Counted from the stretch's first letter, positions 39,974 to 49,162 are shown. The stretch: DNA of 64,000 nucleotides from Pseudodesulfovibrio cashew (GCF_009762795.1 NZ_CP046400.1:2891501-2955500); one strand, 5' to 3'. The notes: generated by a model from the sequence alone, not told the origin. A program made the numbers and translations.

Positions 39974-41317
39974 ATGAAATTTCATATCACCACTTTCGGG
40001 TGCCAGATGAACGTGCACGATTCGCAGTGGCTGGCCCGTGCCCTGGAGAGCCGGGGCTGGGAGGAAGCCGACGAGGACGAGGCACAGGTCTACGTGCTCA
40101 ATACGTGCAGCGTGCGCGAGAAACCCGAGCAGAAAGTCTACAGCGAGCTGGGGCGGGTCGCGGCCCACCTCCAGCGAGACCCGGAAATTTTCGCCGCCGT
40201 GGGCGGGTGCGTGGCCCAACAGGTGGGCCGCGGCTTTTTTGAGCGTTTCCCTTTCGTCAAGCTGGTTTTCGGTTCGGACGGCATCGCCAATGCGCCCAAC
40301 GCCTTGGAGCGGATTGCAGAGGGAAGCGATGAGAGGGTGGCGCTGCTCGACTTTGTGTCCCTGTACGAGGAACGGGAAGAGACGCAGACCCGGGTCGTTT
40401 CGGATAATCGCCAGGCGTTCGTCAACATCATGCAGGGGTGCGACAACTTTTGCGCGTACTGTATCGTGCCCTACACGCGCGGCAGGCAGAAGTCGCGGCA
40501 TCCCGACGCCGTGCTCAAGGAGTGCCGCGAATTGGCCGCATCCGGGGTGCGAGAGATCACGCTGCTCGGACAGAACGTCAACAGCTTTGGCCTGGACAAG
40601 GGCGGGGCGGGCGTCAGCTTTGCGCAGCTTTTGTATTCAGTGGCGAGCATAGACGGCCTGGAGCGGCTTCGGTTCACCACTTCGCACCCCAAGGATATCG
40701 CGCCCGAGGTAATCCGTGCCTTCGGGGAATTGGATAACCTCTGCCCATCGCTGCATCTGCCCCTGCAGTCCGGATCGGACGTCTTGCTCAAGGCCATGCG
40801 CCGCAAGTACGACCGCAAGCGGTATTTGGAGATCGTGGACGGTCTCAAGGCGGCGCGTCCGGACATCGCCCTGACCACGGATCTTATCGTCGGCTTTCCA
40901 GGAGAGACTGAACAGGACTTCATGGACACCCTTGAGATGGTCGAGCGGGTAGGGTACGAGTCCAGCTTTTCATTCAAGTATTCCGACCGCCCCGGCGTGG
41001 CCGCCGTGAACATGGAACCCAAGGTGGAGCCGGAGGAGGCGTCAGATCGCCTGATGCGCTTGCAGACTCTGCAAAATAAGATTACTAGAGAATGTCTAAA
41101 GAAGCTTGAATCGACGGAAACCGTGGCTTTCATAGAGGGACTCAGCCGCAAACAGGACGGCGGAGACATCTGGTGGAAAGGCCGCGATCCGGCCGGAAGG
41201 ATCGTCAACGTGGCCATGCCCGAACAGGACGGTTTGGTCGGGATGATGGTCCCGGTACGCATCGTCGAAGCCAAGAAACATTCGCTTTTGGGCGAAAGGA
41301 CGGGCGAGCCATGGTAG
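39974..41317 (+). CDS. miaB: tRNA-2-methylthio-N6-dimethylallyladenosine synthase
   Basis: This 447-residue radical SAM enzyme adds the methylthio group to i6A-37 of tRNA. The N-terminal MTTase domain has cysteines in TFGCQMN, LNTCSVRE and VGGCVAQQ, which bind one [4Fe-4S] cluster. The radical SAM motif CDNFCAYC lies at about 156-163. FPGETEQDF and a C-terminal TRAM domain (from about 380) follow. The ATG at 39974 lacks a strong Shine-Dalgarno sequence, and a stable hairpin sits just upstream. The last seven bases overlap the next gene. Confidence 0.96.
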   Translation: MKFHITTFGCQMNVHDSQWLARALESRGWEEADEDEAQVYVLNTCSVREKPEQKVYSELGRVAAHLQRDPEIFAAVGGCVAQQVGRGFFERFPFVKLVFGSDGIANAPNALERIAEGSDERVALLDFVSLYEEREETQTRVVSDNRQAFVNIMQGCDNFCAYCIVPYTRGRQKSRHPDAVLKECRELAASGVREITLLGQNVNSFGLDKGGAGVSFAQLLYSVASIDGLERLRFTTSHPKDIAPEVIRAFGELDNLCPSLHLPLQSGSDVLLKAMRRKYDRKRYLEIVDGLKAARPDIALTTDLIVGFPGETEQDFMDTLEMVERVGYESSFSFKYSDRPGVAAVNMEPKVEPEEASDRLMRLQTLQNKITRECLKKLESTETVAFIEGLSRKQDGGDIWWKGRDPAGRIVNVAMPEQDGLVGMMVPVRIVEAKKHSLLGERTGEPW

Positions 41318-41805
41318 AGATGGAAATCTTCGGACTGGCATTGGACGAGAATTCCAAGTCACCCATACTCATCCTCAAGGAGGAGGGGGGGCGCGCCCTG
41401 CCTATCTGGATAGGGGCCATGGAGGCCATGGCCATTTCCATGGCGCTGAACAAGGTGCCGTTCCCCAGACCCATGACCCACGACCTGCTCCTTTCCGCTA
41501 TCCGCAAGATGGACGGCTCGGTCGTCCGTGTCGAAGTCACCGACCTCGAAAGCGGCACCTTCTACGCCGAAATCGTCATAGCCTCGGGCGAGGACACCAT
41601 TCGGCTGGATTCCCGTCCGTCCGACGCCATAGCCCTGGCCGTGCGGGCCAAGTGTCCCATCCTGGTAGGCGACGGCGTGCTCGAAGAAGCTGGCGCTCCC
41701 ATGCAGGAGGAGGGCGGCGAGGCGGTCATAAAGACCGAGGACGCCGACAAGTGGGCAGACGAGCTTGAGAAATTCTCCGAAGAAGAGACCAAATATAAAA
41801 TGTAG
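41311..41805 (+). CDS. Bifunctional nuclease (BFN/DUF151) family protein
   Basis: This 164-residue protein has the BFN/DUF151 core: SPILILKEEGGRALPIWIGAMEA, RPMTHDLLLSAI and DSRPSDAIALAVRAKCPILV. Family members from plants were reported to have both DNase and RNase activity; the bacterial role is unclear. An acidic helical tail (KWADELEKFSEEE) is extra. The ATG at 41311 lies within the end of miaB, implying coupled translation. The PHP gene follows by seven bases. Confidence 0.88.
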   Translation: MVEMEIFGLALDENSKSPILILKEEGGRALPIWIGAMEAMAISMALNKVPFPRPMTHDLLLSAIRKMDGSVVRVEVTDLESGTFYAEIVIASGEDTIRLDSRPSDAIALAVRAKCPILVGDGVLEEAGAPMQEEGGEAVIKTEDADKWADELEKFSEEETKYKM

Positions 41806-41812
41806 GCAGACC

Positions 41813-42463
41813 ATGATCGATTTGCACACCCATACTGTATTCAGCGACGGCGAACTCATTCCCGCGGAATTGGTCCGCCGGGCCGAGGTCATCGGGTACA
41901 AGGCCCTCTGCATGACCGACCACGCCGATGAGTCCAATATTTATTTCATAGTGGAAAATGTTCTCCGCTTTGTGAAGAAGCATGGCCACTTTTATGACAT
42001 CAACATCATGGCCGGCGTGGAACTGACCCACATTGCGCCGCCGCTCATCGCCGAGATGGTCGGCAAGGCCCGTGATGCCGGCGCGCAGGTGGTGGTCATG
42101 CACGGAGAAACGCCGGTGGAGCCGGTTGCTCCCGGTACCAACCTGGCCGCCATCGAGGCGGGAGTGGATGTGCTCGCCCATCCAGGCCTGATCACCGACG
42201 AGGAGACCGCGTTGGCGGCGGAGAAGGGCGTGGCCCTGGAGATCACCACCCGGGGCGGCCACAGTTACACCAACGGTCACGTGGCGGCCATGGCCCGCAA
42301 GCACGGAGCCAAGCTGGTGGTCAATAACGACGCTCACGCCCCCAGGGATCTGGTGGGCGCGACCCTGCGCCGGACCATAGCACTCGGAGCGGGGATGACC
42401 GTTGAGGAGTACCGCCGGACAGAGGCCAATGCCTGGGAAATCGTGCAGAAATGCATGCGGTAG
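41813..42463 (+). CDS. PHP-domain phosphoesterase
   Basis: This 216-residue protein begins directly with the PHP metal motif MIDLHTHTVFSDGEL. Further ligands are in CMTDHADE, GVELTH, HPGLITDEE and VNNDAHAP. It is a metal-dependent phosphoesterase of the histidinol-phosphatase type; the substrate is unknown. The start at 41813 is chosen because the motif starts there. It ends the miaB-BFN-PHP run. Confidence 0.86.
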   Translation: MIDLHTHTVFSDGELIPAELVRRAEVIGYKALCMTDHADESNIYFIVENVLRFVKKHGHFYDINIMAGVELTHIAPPLIAEMVGKARDAGAQVVVMHGETPVEPVAPGTNLAAIEAGVDVLAHPGLITDEETALAAEKGVALEITTRGGHSYTNGHVAAMARKHGAKLVVNNDAHAPRDLVGATLRRTIALGAGMTVEEYRRTEANAWEIVQKCMR

Positions 42464-42540
42464 GCTTGTGACGGAGTGGCGAATTCTAGGAAATCAGAAA
42501 GGCCGTTGTCTCGTATGGCGCGGCTTTTTTCGCAAGAAGC

Positions 42541-42555
42541 GTGTTCCCGGAACAC
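42541..42555. promoter_or_regulatory. Palindrome before tolQ
   Basis: GTGTTCC and GGAACAC are perfect 7-bp arms around a single C, 19 bases upstream of the tolQ start. It could be an operator or simply chance. Confidence 0.35.
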
Positions 42556-42574
42556 AAACACATAGGGTAAAAGC

Positions 42575-43279
42575 ATGAACATTATGCCTGAAAGCGGAAT
42601 CCTGACGCTGTTGATGGGCGCGACCCTGGCCGTGAAGCTGGTCATGATTTTCCTGGCGCTCATGTCCATCTGGAGCTGGACCATCATTTTCTTCAAATTC
42701 TTCACCATCGGCTCCGCCCGCAAGAAGGTGATCATGGGATACGACCAGTTCATGGATTCGGAGGACCTGACCAGTGGCCTCAAGGCCCTCGGGGCCAAGG
42801 AGCAGTCGCCGTTGGCCCGTGTTTCCACCCTGGCGGTGCAGGAGTTCCGCCTGTTGGAGAAGGCGGATGTGAGCCGTGACCGCAAGCGGCTGTTGGTCAA
42901 GGACACCCTTCGCCGCGTGCTCAAGCAGGGTATCTCCAAGGAGATGCGGTCGCTCACGCGCAACCTGCCGTTTCTCGCCACTTGCGCCAACGCGGCCCCC
43001 TTCATCGGCCTGTTCGGCACGGTTTGGGGCATCATGCATTCCTTCCATTCCATCGGGCAGGCTCAGTCCGCAGCCCTGGCCACGGTGGCCCCCGGCATCT
43101 CCGAGGCGCTCATCGCAACGGCCATCGGCTTGCTAGTCGCCATCCCGGCCACCATTTTCTACAACTATTTCCTCGGCAAACTGAATGAGGTGGAGTCCGG
43201 CATGGTCGATTTCGCCGGAGCCTTTCTCAACCGCGCGGAACGCGAGATCGCCTGGGCGTCCAAGGGCGAGAAGTACTAG
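42575..43279 (+). CDS. tolQ: TolQ proton channel subunit
   Basis: This 234-residue inner-membrane protein has three helices of the TolQ/ExbB/MotA family. An N-terminal helix ([21 protein letters not shown]) comes first. The conserved pair near 140-190 includes [21 protein letters not shown] and [23 protein letters not shown]. With TolR it uses the proton gradient to energise TolA. It is the first gene of tolQ-tolR-tolA-tolB-pal. A weak AGGG upstream serves as ribosome site. Confidence 0.94.
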   Translation: MNIMPESGILTLLMGATLAVKLVMIFLALMSIWSWTIIFFKFFTIGSARKKVIMGYDQFMDSEDLTSGLKALGAKEQSPLARVSTLAVQEFRLLEKADVSRDRKRLLVKDTLRRVLKQGISKEMRSLTRNLPFLATCANAAPFIGLFGTVWGIMHSFHSIGQAQSAALATVAPGISEALIATAIGLLVAIPATIFYNYFLGKLNEVESGMVDFAGAFLNRAEREIAWASKGEKY

Positions 43280-43288
43280 GGAGGCACC

Positions 43289-43702
43289 ATGGCCATCAAA
43301 ACCGGCGGCGGATTCCTCAACGAGATCAACGTGACGCCCTTCGTGGACGTCATGCTGGTGTTGCTGATCATTTTTATGGTCACCGCACCCCTTATGACCC
43401 AGGGAGTGGAGGTGGATCTGCCCACCACTCGGACAGTCAAGAATCTGCCTCAGGATGCCGACCACCTGGTTCTCACCGTAAAGAAGGACGGCAAACTCTT
43501 TCTGGATGAATACCAAGTGGGCATCGATGAATTGGCTGATCACCTGAAGCGGTTGGTGGCCAATCAGAAAAAACAGCTCTTTCTTCGGGCCGACAAGGAA
43601 GTCGCCTACGGTACCGTGGTTCAAGTCATGGGCGAGATAAAAAGCGCGGGCATAGAGCGCCTGGGCATCGTCGCCGAGCAGAAAAAAGAAGAGAAAAAGT
43701 AA
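43289..43702 (+). CDS. tolR: TolR/ExbD biopolymer transport protein
   Basis: This 137-residue protein has one N-terminal helix with the family motif [19 protein letters not shown], including the proton-carrying aspartate. A periplasmic domain (about 45-130) contains [15 protein letters not shown]. It forms the stator channel with TolQ. GGAGGCACCATG gives a strong start nine bases after tolQ. Confidence 0.95.
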   Translation: MAIKTGGGFLNEINVTPFVDVMLVLLIIFMVTAPLMTQGVEVDLPTTRTVKNLPQDADHLVLTVKKDGKLFLDEYQVGIDELADHLKRLVANQKKQLFLRADKEVAYGTVVQVMGEIKSAGIERLGIVAEQKKEEKK

Positions 43703-43724
43703 TCCCCAAAGGGATGACGAGTAT

Positions 43725-44648
43725 ATGCGCCTGAGTTTCGGACTGGTTCTTTCCATTGTCCTGCACGGGGGATTGTTGGCCTACGCCTTGTTCTGGGCGG
43801 GAGGGCCCGCCACGCATGTGGATATGGACAGGCCCGTCTACACCGTGGACCTTGTATCCCTGGCTCCTCCTCCGCCCCCCGCTCCGACGCCGGTGGTGGA
43901 GGCTCCCTCCAATACGACTCCGGAAACCCCGGTGCCGGAGGTTGAAGCGGCCTCTGAACCGGCCGTGGAGGTCAAGGCTGCCCCAGTTGTAGAGGCCAAG
44001 CCCGAGCCCAAGCCGGAACCCAAACCTGAGCCTAAGCCCGAGCCGGAAGCCAAGAAAATCAGCGAGAAAAAGGTCGAGAAAAAGACCATCATCAAGAAAA
44101 AGGAAGAAAAGCCCAAACCGAAACCCAAGCCCAAGTCGAAACCCAAGCCGCAAAAGACGGCGGCGCAGCTGCGGGCCGAGGCCCTGGCAGCGGCCAAGGC
44201 GCAGGTCAAGAAGCAGGAAGCGAAGAAGAGCCAGGCCTTGCGCCAGGAGTTGGCCGCCCTCAAGAAGGAAAAGGGCGACGTCTATGCCCACGGCGGACAG
44301 CCCGGAGGGGTGGAAGGAGGCGTCGAGGGCGGCACGGTGGGGGGTGCCCAGGGAGGCACCGGTTCCGGTCTTTCCGAGGTCTATGCCCTGATTGTAGGGA
44401 CGGCCATCAAGAAGCACTGGCGCTATCCCAGCTTTGCGGGAGAGGCTAACCTGCTGGCCACCTTGGAGATAGTCCTGGACAAGGACGGAAAGATTTTGGC
44501 CTCCAGGATTCTGGAATCTTCGGGAAATCCCGAATTCGACAATTCCACCCTGCGGGCGATCAAGGAAACGGAACAGGTGGAGCGGCCACGCACTGACAGG
44601 GATCGCGTGCTGCACATCAATTTCAACAGCCAGGAATTGGCAGAGTAG
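43725..44648 (+). CDS. tolA: TolA-like energy transducer (TonB-type C-terminus)
   Basis: This 307-residue protein spans the periplasm. It has an N-terminal membrane anchor (SFGLVLSIVLHGGLLAYALFW) and a Pro/Ala/Glu stretch. A repetitive EPKPEPKPEPKPEP segment, a Lys-rich coil (about 105-185) and a Gly-rich linker follow. The TonB/TolA C-terminal domain has HWRYPSFAG and ASRILESSGNPEFDNSTLRA. It should contact TolB and Pal at the outer membrane. The position between tolR and tolB supports tolA over tonB. Confidence 0.88.
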   Translation: MRLSFGLVLSIVLHGGLLAYALFWAGGPATHVDMDRPVYTVDLVSLAPPPPPAPTPVVEAPSNTTPETPVPEVEAASEPAVEVKAAPVVEAKPEPKPEPKPEPKPEPEAKKISEKKVEKKTIIKKKEEKPKPKPKPKSKPKPQKTAAQLRAEALAAAKAQVKKQEAKKSQALRQELAALKKEKGDVYAHGGQPGGVEGGVEGGTVGGAQGGTGSGLSEVYALIVGTAIKKHWRYPSFAGEANLLATLEIVLDKDGKILASRILESSGNPEFDNSTLRAIKETEQVERPRTDRDRVLHINFNSQELAE

Positions 44649-44653
44649 ATCGT

Positions 44654-45964
44654 ATGAAACGCATTTTGACGATGATATCGACTGTGGTCCTGACCGTGTG
44701 CATGGCGGTTGCCGCCCATGCCGCCGGCCCCCTTACCGTGGACATTCACGGTCCGGGGCAACGGCTGGTGAACATAACCTTGCTGCCTCCCAGGGGGCTT
44801 CAGGGAGCGCCCGTGCCCGAGGCTTCGGCCAAGGCTTTTGCCGAGTTGGTGGCCAATGATTTGAGCTATATTCCGTTTCTTCGAATCGTGCCTGTTTCCG
44901 ATATTCTCGGCGGCGATCCGAGCAAGGGCGTCACCGGACGGGACATCGACTACAAGCCGCTGCAACTGGCCCGGATCGACCTGTGCATGACCACCGGCTG
45001 GAACGGCCGGTACATAGAGGCGCGCGTCTTCGAAACCTTCAGCGGCCGCCGTCTGGCGGGCAAGTCGTATAACGATCTTAACGAGACGACATTGCCTCAG
45101 GCTGCGGACCGGTTCTGTTCGGCTCTGCTTGAGGCTCTCAGCGGCAAAAAGGGATTTTTCGATTCCCCCATCGCGTTCGTCCGCCAGGAGGGCAAGGCTA
45201 AGGAGATCTTTACCGTTCTACCCCAGGGACGCGGTCTGAAGCGCATCACCCGACTGGGCGGCTTCAATCTGAGCCCGGCCTGGTCCGCCAACGGCGAGAA
45301 GATTGCCTTTACCCATATTGCCAAGACCCGGCACCAATTGGGCGTTTATGACAGTGCAACCAGGAAGATAACCCTCTACTCCAAGGGATTGGGGCAGACC
45401 GTAATAAGCCCGATTTTCGATCCCCAGGACAAGCTGGTCGCCTCGCTTAATCGGAATGGTGCGACCAACATCTATGAATTGGATGATCAGTACAAACCAC
45501 TGCGTACATTGGCAAAGAGTCCGTATATCGACGTCTCTCCGAGTTTTGACCGGACCGGGACCAAGATGGCGTTCACCTCGGGGCGGGCCGGGAATCCGCA
45601 TATTTTCATTATGGACGTCAAGTCCGGGCAGGTTCGTCGGGTGACCGTTACCGGCAGGTACAACACTCACCCCTGCCTCAGTCCGGACGGGCGGTATGTG
45701 GCCTACACCCATCGGACCGCCAACGGGCACCGTATATTTTTGCATGACCTGACCACGGGGAGGGAGAAGCAGCTATCCTTCGGTCCCGGTAACGACGAGT
45801 ATCCGGCTTTTGGCCCGGATGGCTATTTCGTGGCCTTTGCGTCGAACCGGACCGGCGAATACAAGCTGTATCTGACCACCCGGCACGGGGATACTCCCAA
45901 GCGGATTTCCACGGGCAAGGGGCAGGCCTATGCACCGGCATGGGACACCTCGCTGCAGTGGTGA
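44654..45964 (+). CDS. tolB: Tol-Pal system beta-propeller protein TolB
   Basis: This 436-residue periplasmic protein has a signal peptide ending near AHA. The N-terminal TolB domain (VDIHGPGQRLVNITLLPP) comes next, followed by a six-bladed beta-propeller with repeats such as NLSPAWSANGEKIAFT, VSPSFDRTGTKMAFTSGR and PCLSPDGRYVAYT. It links TolA to Pal. It starts five bases after tolA. Confidence 0.95.
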   Translation: MKRILTMISTVVLTVCMAVAAHAAGPLTVDIHGPGQRLVNITLLPPRGLQGAPVPEASAKAFAELVANDLSYIPFLRIVPVSDILGGDPSKGVTGRDIDYKPLQLARIDLCMTTGWNGRYIEARVFETFSGRRLAGKSYNDLNETTLPQAADRFCSALLEALSGKKGFFDSPIAFVRQEGKAKEIFTVLPQGRGLKRITRLGGFNLSPAWSANGEKIAFTHIAKTRHQLGVYDSATRKITLYSKGLGQTVISPIFDPQDKLVASLNRNGATNIYELDDQYKPLRTLAKSPYIDVSPSFDRTGTKMAFTSGRAGNPHIFIMDVKSGQVRRVTVTGRYNTHPCLSPDGRYVAYTHRTANGHRIFLHDLTTGREKQLSFGPGNDEYPAFGPDGYFVAFASNRTGEYKLYLTTRHGDTPKRISTGKGQAYAPAWDTSLQW

Positions 45965-46003
45965 TTTGTCACCCGTCGTGGGTTGATTTTTGTGGAAGAA
46001 AGG

Positions 46004-46028
46004 GTACACGTAATGCAGAAACGTGTAC
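46004..46028. repeat. Inverted repeat between tolB and pal
   Basis: GTACACGT (46004-46011) and ACGTGTAC (46021-46028) are perfect 8-bp arms with a 9-base spacer. It overlaps the possible start (46013) of the small ORF before pal, so a hairpin in the mRNA could control it. Confidence 0.5.
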
Positions 46029-46090
46029 AAGTGCTTGGAAAGCTAAACCATAATGGCCGAGCAGCGGCTCTGGCGAAGGAGTTGGCATGA
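46013..46090 (+). CDS. Possible 25-residue leader ORF coupled to pal
   Basis: An ATG at 46013 opens a 25-codon frame that starts [10 protein letters not shown], is basic, and ends in Ala/Leu/Lys/Glu-rich residues. Its TGA stop overlaps the pal ATG as ATGA. An AAAGGG lies some seven bases upstream. It has no known family. It may be a translated leader that couples ribosomes onto pal, or it may be chance, since pal has its own GGAG. Confidence 0.35.
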   Translation: MQKRVQVLGKLNHNGRAAALAKELA

Positions 46091-46641
46091 AATCGAGATG
46101 GTATCTTGTTGTAATGGTCATTTTGGCCCTGTTGCTCATGCTGAGCGCGGGATGTGCCAAGAAGAGGACTAGCACCGCGCCGCCTGAAACCCAGGTGGAG
46201 GTCAAGGATGATTCCAAATGGACTCCTCAGGAGCCAGCGGAATCCACGGTTGACGAAGCTGCGCTCGCTGCCGAAGCCGAGGCTCGCGCCAAAGCTGAAG
46301 CCGTACAGGAGCTCACCAGCGCCACCATTCATTTTGCTTTTGATTCCTATGAATTGGATGCCGAGGCCCGGGGACTTCTGGACCTCAAGGCGAACATCAT
46401 GCGTCGCTTCAAGGACGTCAAGGTGGTCATTGAAGGCCATTGCGACGAGCGTGGGACAGAGGAATACAACCTTGCCCTGGGTGAGCGCCGTGCGCGCGCC
46501 GCATACGAGCATCTGGTTATTCTTGGTGTTGAGCCAGAGCGGATGTCCATTGTCAGCTTCGGCGAGGAGCGCCCCGTGGACCCGGCCCACAACGAAACTG
46601 CATGGGCCAAAAACCGGCGCGCGGAGTTCGTTGTTCAATAG
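46087..46641 (+). CDS. pal: Peptidoglycan-associated lipoprotein Pal
   Basis: This 184-residue lipoprotein has a lipobox ending LSAGC at about residue 20. An Ala/Glu-rich linker (about 50-75) leads to an OmpA-type peptidoglycan-binding domain with [35 protein letters not shown] and KNRRAEFVV. It anchors the outer membrane to peptidoglycan and is the partner of TolB. GGAG precedes the ATG. A terminator follows after about 25 bases. Confidence 0.96.
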   Translation: MKSRWYLVVMVILALLLMLSAGCAKKRTSTAPPETQVEVKDDSKWTPQEPAESTVDEAALAAEAEARAKAEAVQELTSATIHFAFDSYELDAEARGLLDLKANIMRRFKDVKVVIEGHCDERGTEEYNLALGERRARAAYEHLVILGVEPERMSIVSFGEERPVDPAHNETAWAKNRRAEFVVQ

Positions 46642-46664
46642 ACGAAACAAAACGTTGCTAAAAA

Positions 46665-46694
46665 AACGCCGCATCCTTTCGGGGACGCGGCGTT
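46665..46694. terminator. Bidirectional terminator between pal and pgpA
   Basis: AACGCCGC and GCGGCGTT pair, extended by a further 3 bp after one mismatch, around a TTTCG loop. T runs follow on both strands, so the hairpin ends both convergent genes. Confidence 0.9.
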
Positions 46695-46724
46695 TTTTTG
46701 TCTTTTTGTAGGGGAGCGCGGGGA

Positions 46725-47207
46725 CTAGAACGTGTGGGTGATCAGTTCCAGGACGATCAGGGCATAGAGACCAGCCACGCCGTCATCGGCCATGACTCCC
46801 AGGCCGCCGGGTAGGATGGTTTCAACACGCTTGATGGGCCACGGTTTGAAAATGTCGAAAAGACGGAACAGGAGGAAGCCGAGCCCGAGCTGCCACAGCG
46901 GCATGGCCGTAAAGCAGAGCAGGGCGAGCCATTGGCCGAAGACTTCGTCGATGATAACGCAGCCCGGGTCCTTTTTGACCAGAATCGATTCAGCCCTGGA
47001 GCTGGCCCATGTGCCTACGGCAAAGACGAAGGCCAGGATGAGCAGGCGGCCCGGCGGGGGAAACGCGAGGAAAAGCCAGGGCGCGGCGATGACAGCCGCC
47101 AGGGAGCCCCAGGTGCCTGGTGCCTTTGGAAAGTTGCCGATGGGGCCGAGGGTCGCGATGGCCAGGGCCAGTTTATCCGAGGGGAGTTGTGCTTTCGTAT
47201 TGATCAT
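46725..47207 (-). CDS. pgpA: Phosphatidylglycerophosphatase A
   Basis: This 160-residue inner-membrane enzyme makes phosphatidylglycerol from phosphatidylglycerophosphate. Family marks are the opening LATLG-like stretch, NFPKAPGTWGSL, IIDEVFGQWLAL and FRLFDIFKPWPIKRVE. ADDGVAGLYA occurs near the C-terminus. Several membrane helices are visible. Two ATGs are possible; the one at 47207 has AGGAA at a suitable distance, while the one at 47225 would add six residues. Confidence 0.92.
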   Translation of the reverse strand: MINTKAQLPSDKLALAIATLGPIGNFPKAPGTWGSLAAVIAAPWLFLAFPPPGRLLILAFVFAVGTWASSRAESILVKKDPGCVIIDEVFGQWLALLCFTAMPLWQLGLGFLLFRLFDIFKPWPIKRVETILPGGLGVMADDGVAGLYALIVLELITHTF

Positions 47208-47424
47208 GGGCGTTATTCCTATCATGTCAGCGTTTGTCTTTCCAGCCCAGATACCGCGCCGCCGCAGTTCAGTTTCATGGGAGCGTATTCGTGCAATCGT
47301 ATTAAGATATTGGTAAAATGACCGATGAGATCATAGGGTGCGCATTGAGAAGCCGCGCCAATTGGTGTAACAAGTCGCCATACAACGGCGTGCGCAGAAA
47401 CCGCACCCGAACCAAGGGGGAAAT

Positions 47425-48531
47425 TTGGAGAACCTCAAGCGAAAACTCATTGCGGACGACCGTTACAAAGAGGGGCTAAACGGATGTCTGGAGGTGCCAC
47501 AGATTCTTTTGGCCCCTACTAATTATTGCAACCTTGCCTGCTCCTATTGCTCCACGAAGAACATCAGGCCTAGCAAGGTCAATATGGATCTTGGTCTGGC
47601 CAAGAGCATTATCTCGCAGACCCTCGACAACGGCTGGCCCCTTTCCTTTGGGCAGACCTACGAGCCGTTTCTTCATCCCGATATCGTAGAGATCATCCGT
47701 TTTGTGATGGACAGGGGAGGCCGGTTCATTTCCGCAACCAACGGAATGGCCATTGGAAAAGGGGCCTACGATTTGCCCATGAACCTGCTGCTCAGCTTCA
47801 GCGCTGATGAGGATGATTACGTTTACCGCAATACCGCCGTTGCCTATGACCGCTACAGGGCAAAGCTGCACGCCTTCCTCAGCCATCGCATCGCGCATAC
47901 GGTTCCGGGTCGTATTTCCCTGCAAATCGCCGATTATTCCCTCTTCAGCGGCGATATGGAGTACAGCAAGGAGATAAAGGACGTGGATGGCATCCTGCGG
48001 AAGTCTCTGGCCACTGCGGCCTGGCTTGGCCTTGATCCGGATCAGGACATGGCAGAGTGGGCCGGACTAATTGCCAGGAGAGCCCCGTTGCCGCTTTTTG
48101 AAGATGGTGAGACGGTCATCCAGGTCCAGCCAACCAAGATAATGCCCAATTCCTACGATGCCTTCGTTGATATGGATGTTCCGGCAGCGGCTCGTGGTTA
48201 TTGCGATTCATGCTACACCATGATGTCCATCCAGGCGGATGGCAAGGTGGCGTATTGTTGTTGCGACCCCAGCGCCAACGCCATTGCAGGGATCCTGGAC
48301 GCTGACACCGATCTCAAGGAATTCTGGTTGGGCGAGGAGATGAACAGGGTGCGCCGGGGGTTCGACGACTTCGCTCCTATTCATTCGTTTTGCACGCAAT
48401 GCCTGGATAATGTCAGCGAGCATGTCAAGCCGCTCTTGACAGTGAGAAAGCTTAAGGTCGTTGCCGCCATCCTCAGAGACCACGGCGTACGCGAAGACTT
48501 ACCCTGGTTCAAATTTCCGGCAGGAATGTAG
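47425..48531 (+). CDS. Radical SAM protein with SPASM-like C-terminus
   Basis: This 368-residue protein has the radical SAM motif CNLACSYC with cysteines at 35, 39 and 42. A C-terminal set of cysteines (CDSC near 257, CCC near 278, CTQC near 325) looks like a SPASM-type auxiliary cluster domain. Such enzymes often modify peptides or carry out anaerobic maturation steps. No short precursor peptide gene was recognised next to it. Translation begins at TTG 47425 behind GGGGG. The methyltransferase gene follows after 85 bases on the same strand. Confidence 0.8.
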   Translation: MENLKRKLIADDRYKEGLNGCLEVPQILLAPTNYCNLACSYCSTKNIRPSKVNMDLGLAKSIISQTLDNGWPLSFGQTYEPFLHPDIVEIIRFVMDRGGRFISATNGMAIGKGAYDLPMNLLLSFSADEDDYVYRNTAVAYDRYRAKLHAFLSHRIAHTVPGRISLQIADYSLFSGDMEYSKEIKDVDGILRKSLATAAWLGLDPDQDMAEWAGLIARRAPLPLFEDGETVIQVQPTKIMPNSYDAFVDMDVPAAARGYCDSCYTMMSIQADGKVAYCCCDPSANAIAGILDADTDLKEFWLGEEMNRVRRGFDDFAPIHSFCTQCLDNVSEHVKPLLTVRKLKVVAAILRDHGVREDLPWFKFPAGM

Positions 48532-48616
48532 GTTAAAGTACCGCTTTAAGTTTTTGGAAAAAACAGATGCAATTCCTCTCTCGTGAATTTTTTGATCTAT
48601 TTTAAAAGTGTAAAAG

Positions 48617-49162
48617 ATGCAGCATGTTAAACGATTTTCGGAAGGCCGGCTGGACGATTCACTGATTTTGAAGGAGTTGAAGCTTTCCAGGGGCCAGACC
48701 GTCGTGGATGGGGGATGTGGCTCGGGGTACATGTCCCGGCTCATGGCTCGAAGCGTTGGTCCGGAAGGCAGGGTGTACGCCTTGGACGTCAACGCGCATT
48801 ACGTGGATTCCCTGCGTCGGGAGGCGACTGAGGATAACCTGGAGGCGTTGGTCTGCGACATGACGAGCACCATGCCTCTGACTGACGGTGAGGCGGATCG
48901 AGTGTTCATTTCAACGGTGATTCATTCCCTGCGTCGGGAGTGGATGCCTGGGTTAATCGCCGAGCTGCGACGCGTGTTACGTCCCGGAGGTTTGTTGGGG
49001 GTGGTGGAGATGGCCAAGGTGGACACGCCGTTTGGCCCGCCGCTGTGGCAGCGTTACTCTCCAGAGGAACTTTGTGCAGCCCTTCCTTTCGAGCCGGTCA
49101 AGACCGTGATGGTCGCGGAATTTTTCTACATGCAATTGTTCCTGGCTCGCGGAGAAGGGTGA
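48617..49162 (+). CDS. Class I SAM-dependent methyltransferase
   Basis: This 181-residue protein has motif I VVDGGCGSGYMSRL near 30 and the acidic ribose-binding loop YALDVN. It also has LVCDMTS and a post-motif RVLRPGGLLGVVEM. The fold is that of the Methyltransf_11/25 group (UbiE-like). The substrate is unknown. No strong Shine-Dalgarno sequence is visible; GTG in the leader is out of frame. It lies downstream of the radical SAM gene and could share its transcript. Confidence 0.85.
   Translation: MQHVKRFSEGRLDDSLILKELKLSRGQTVVDGGCGSGYMSRLMARSVGPEGRVYALDVNAHYVDSLRREATEDNLEALVCDMTSTMPLTDGEADRVFISTVIHSLRREWMPGLIAELRRVLRPGGLLGVVEMAKVDTPFGPPLWQRYSPEELCAALPFEPVKTVMVAEFFYMQLFLARGEG

Noticed and set aside
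44000-44150. Tandem repeat region in tolA as a possible mobile or CRISPR-like repeat
   Set aside because: The repeats are codon-level Glu-Pro-Lys-Pro runs inside the tolA frame, usual for periplasm-spanning transducers.
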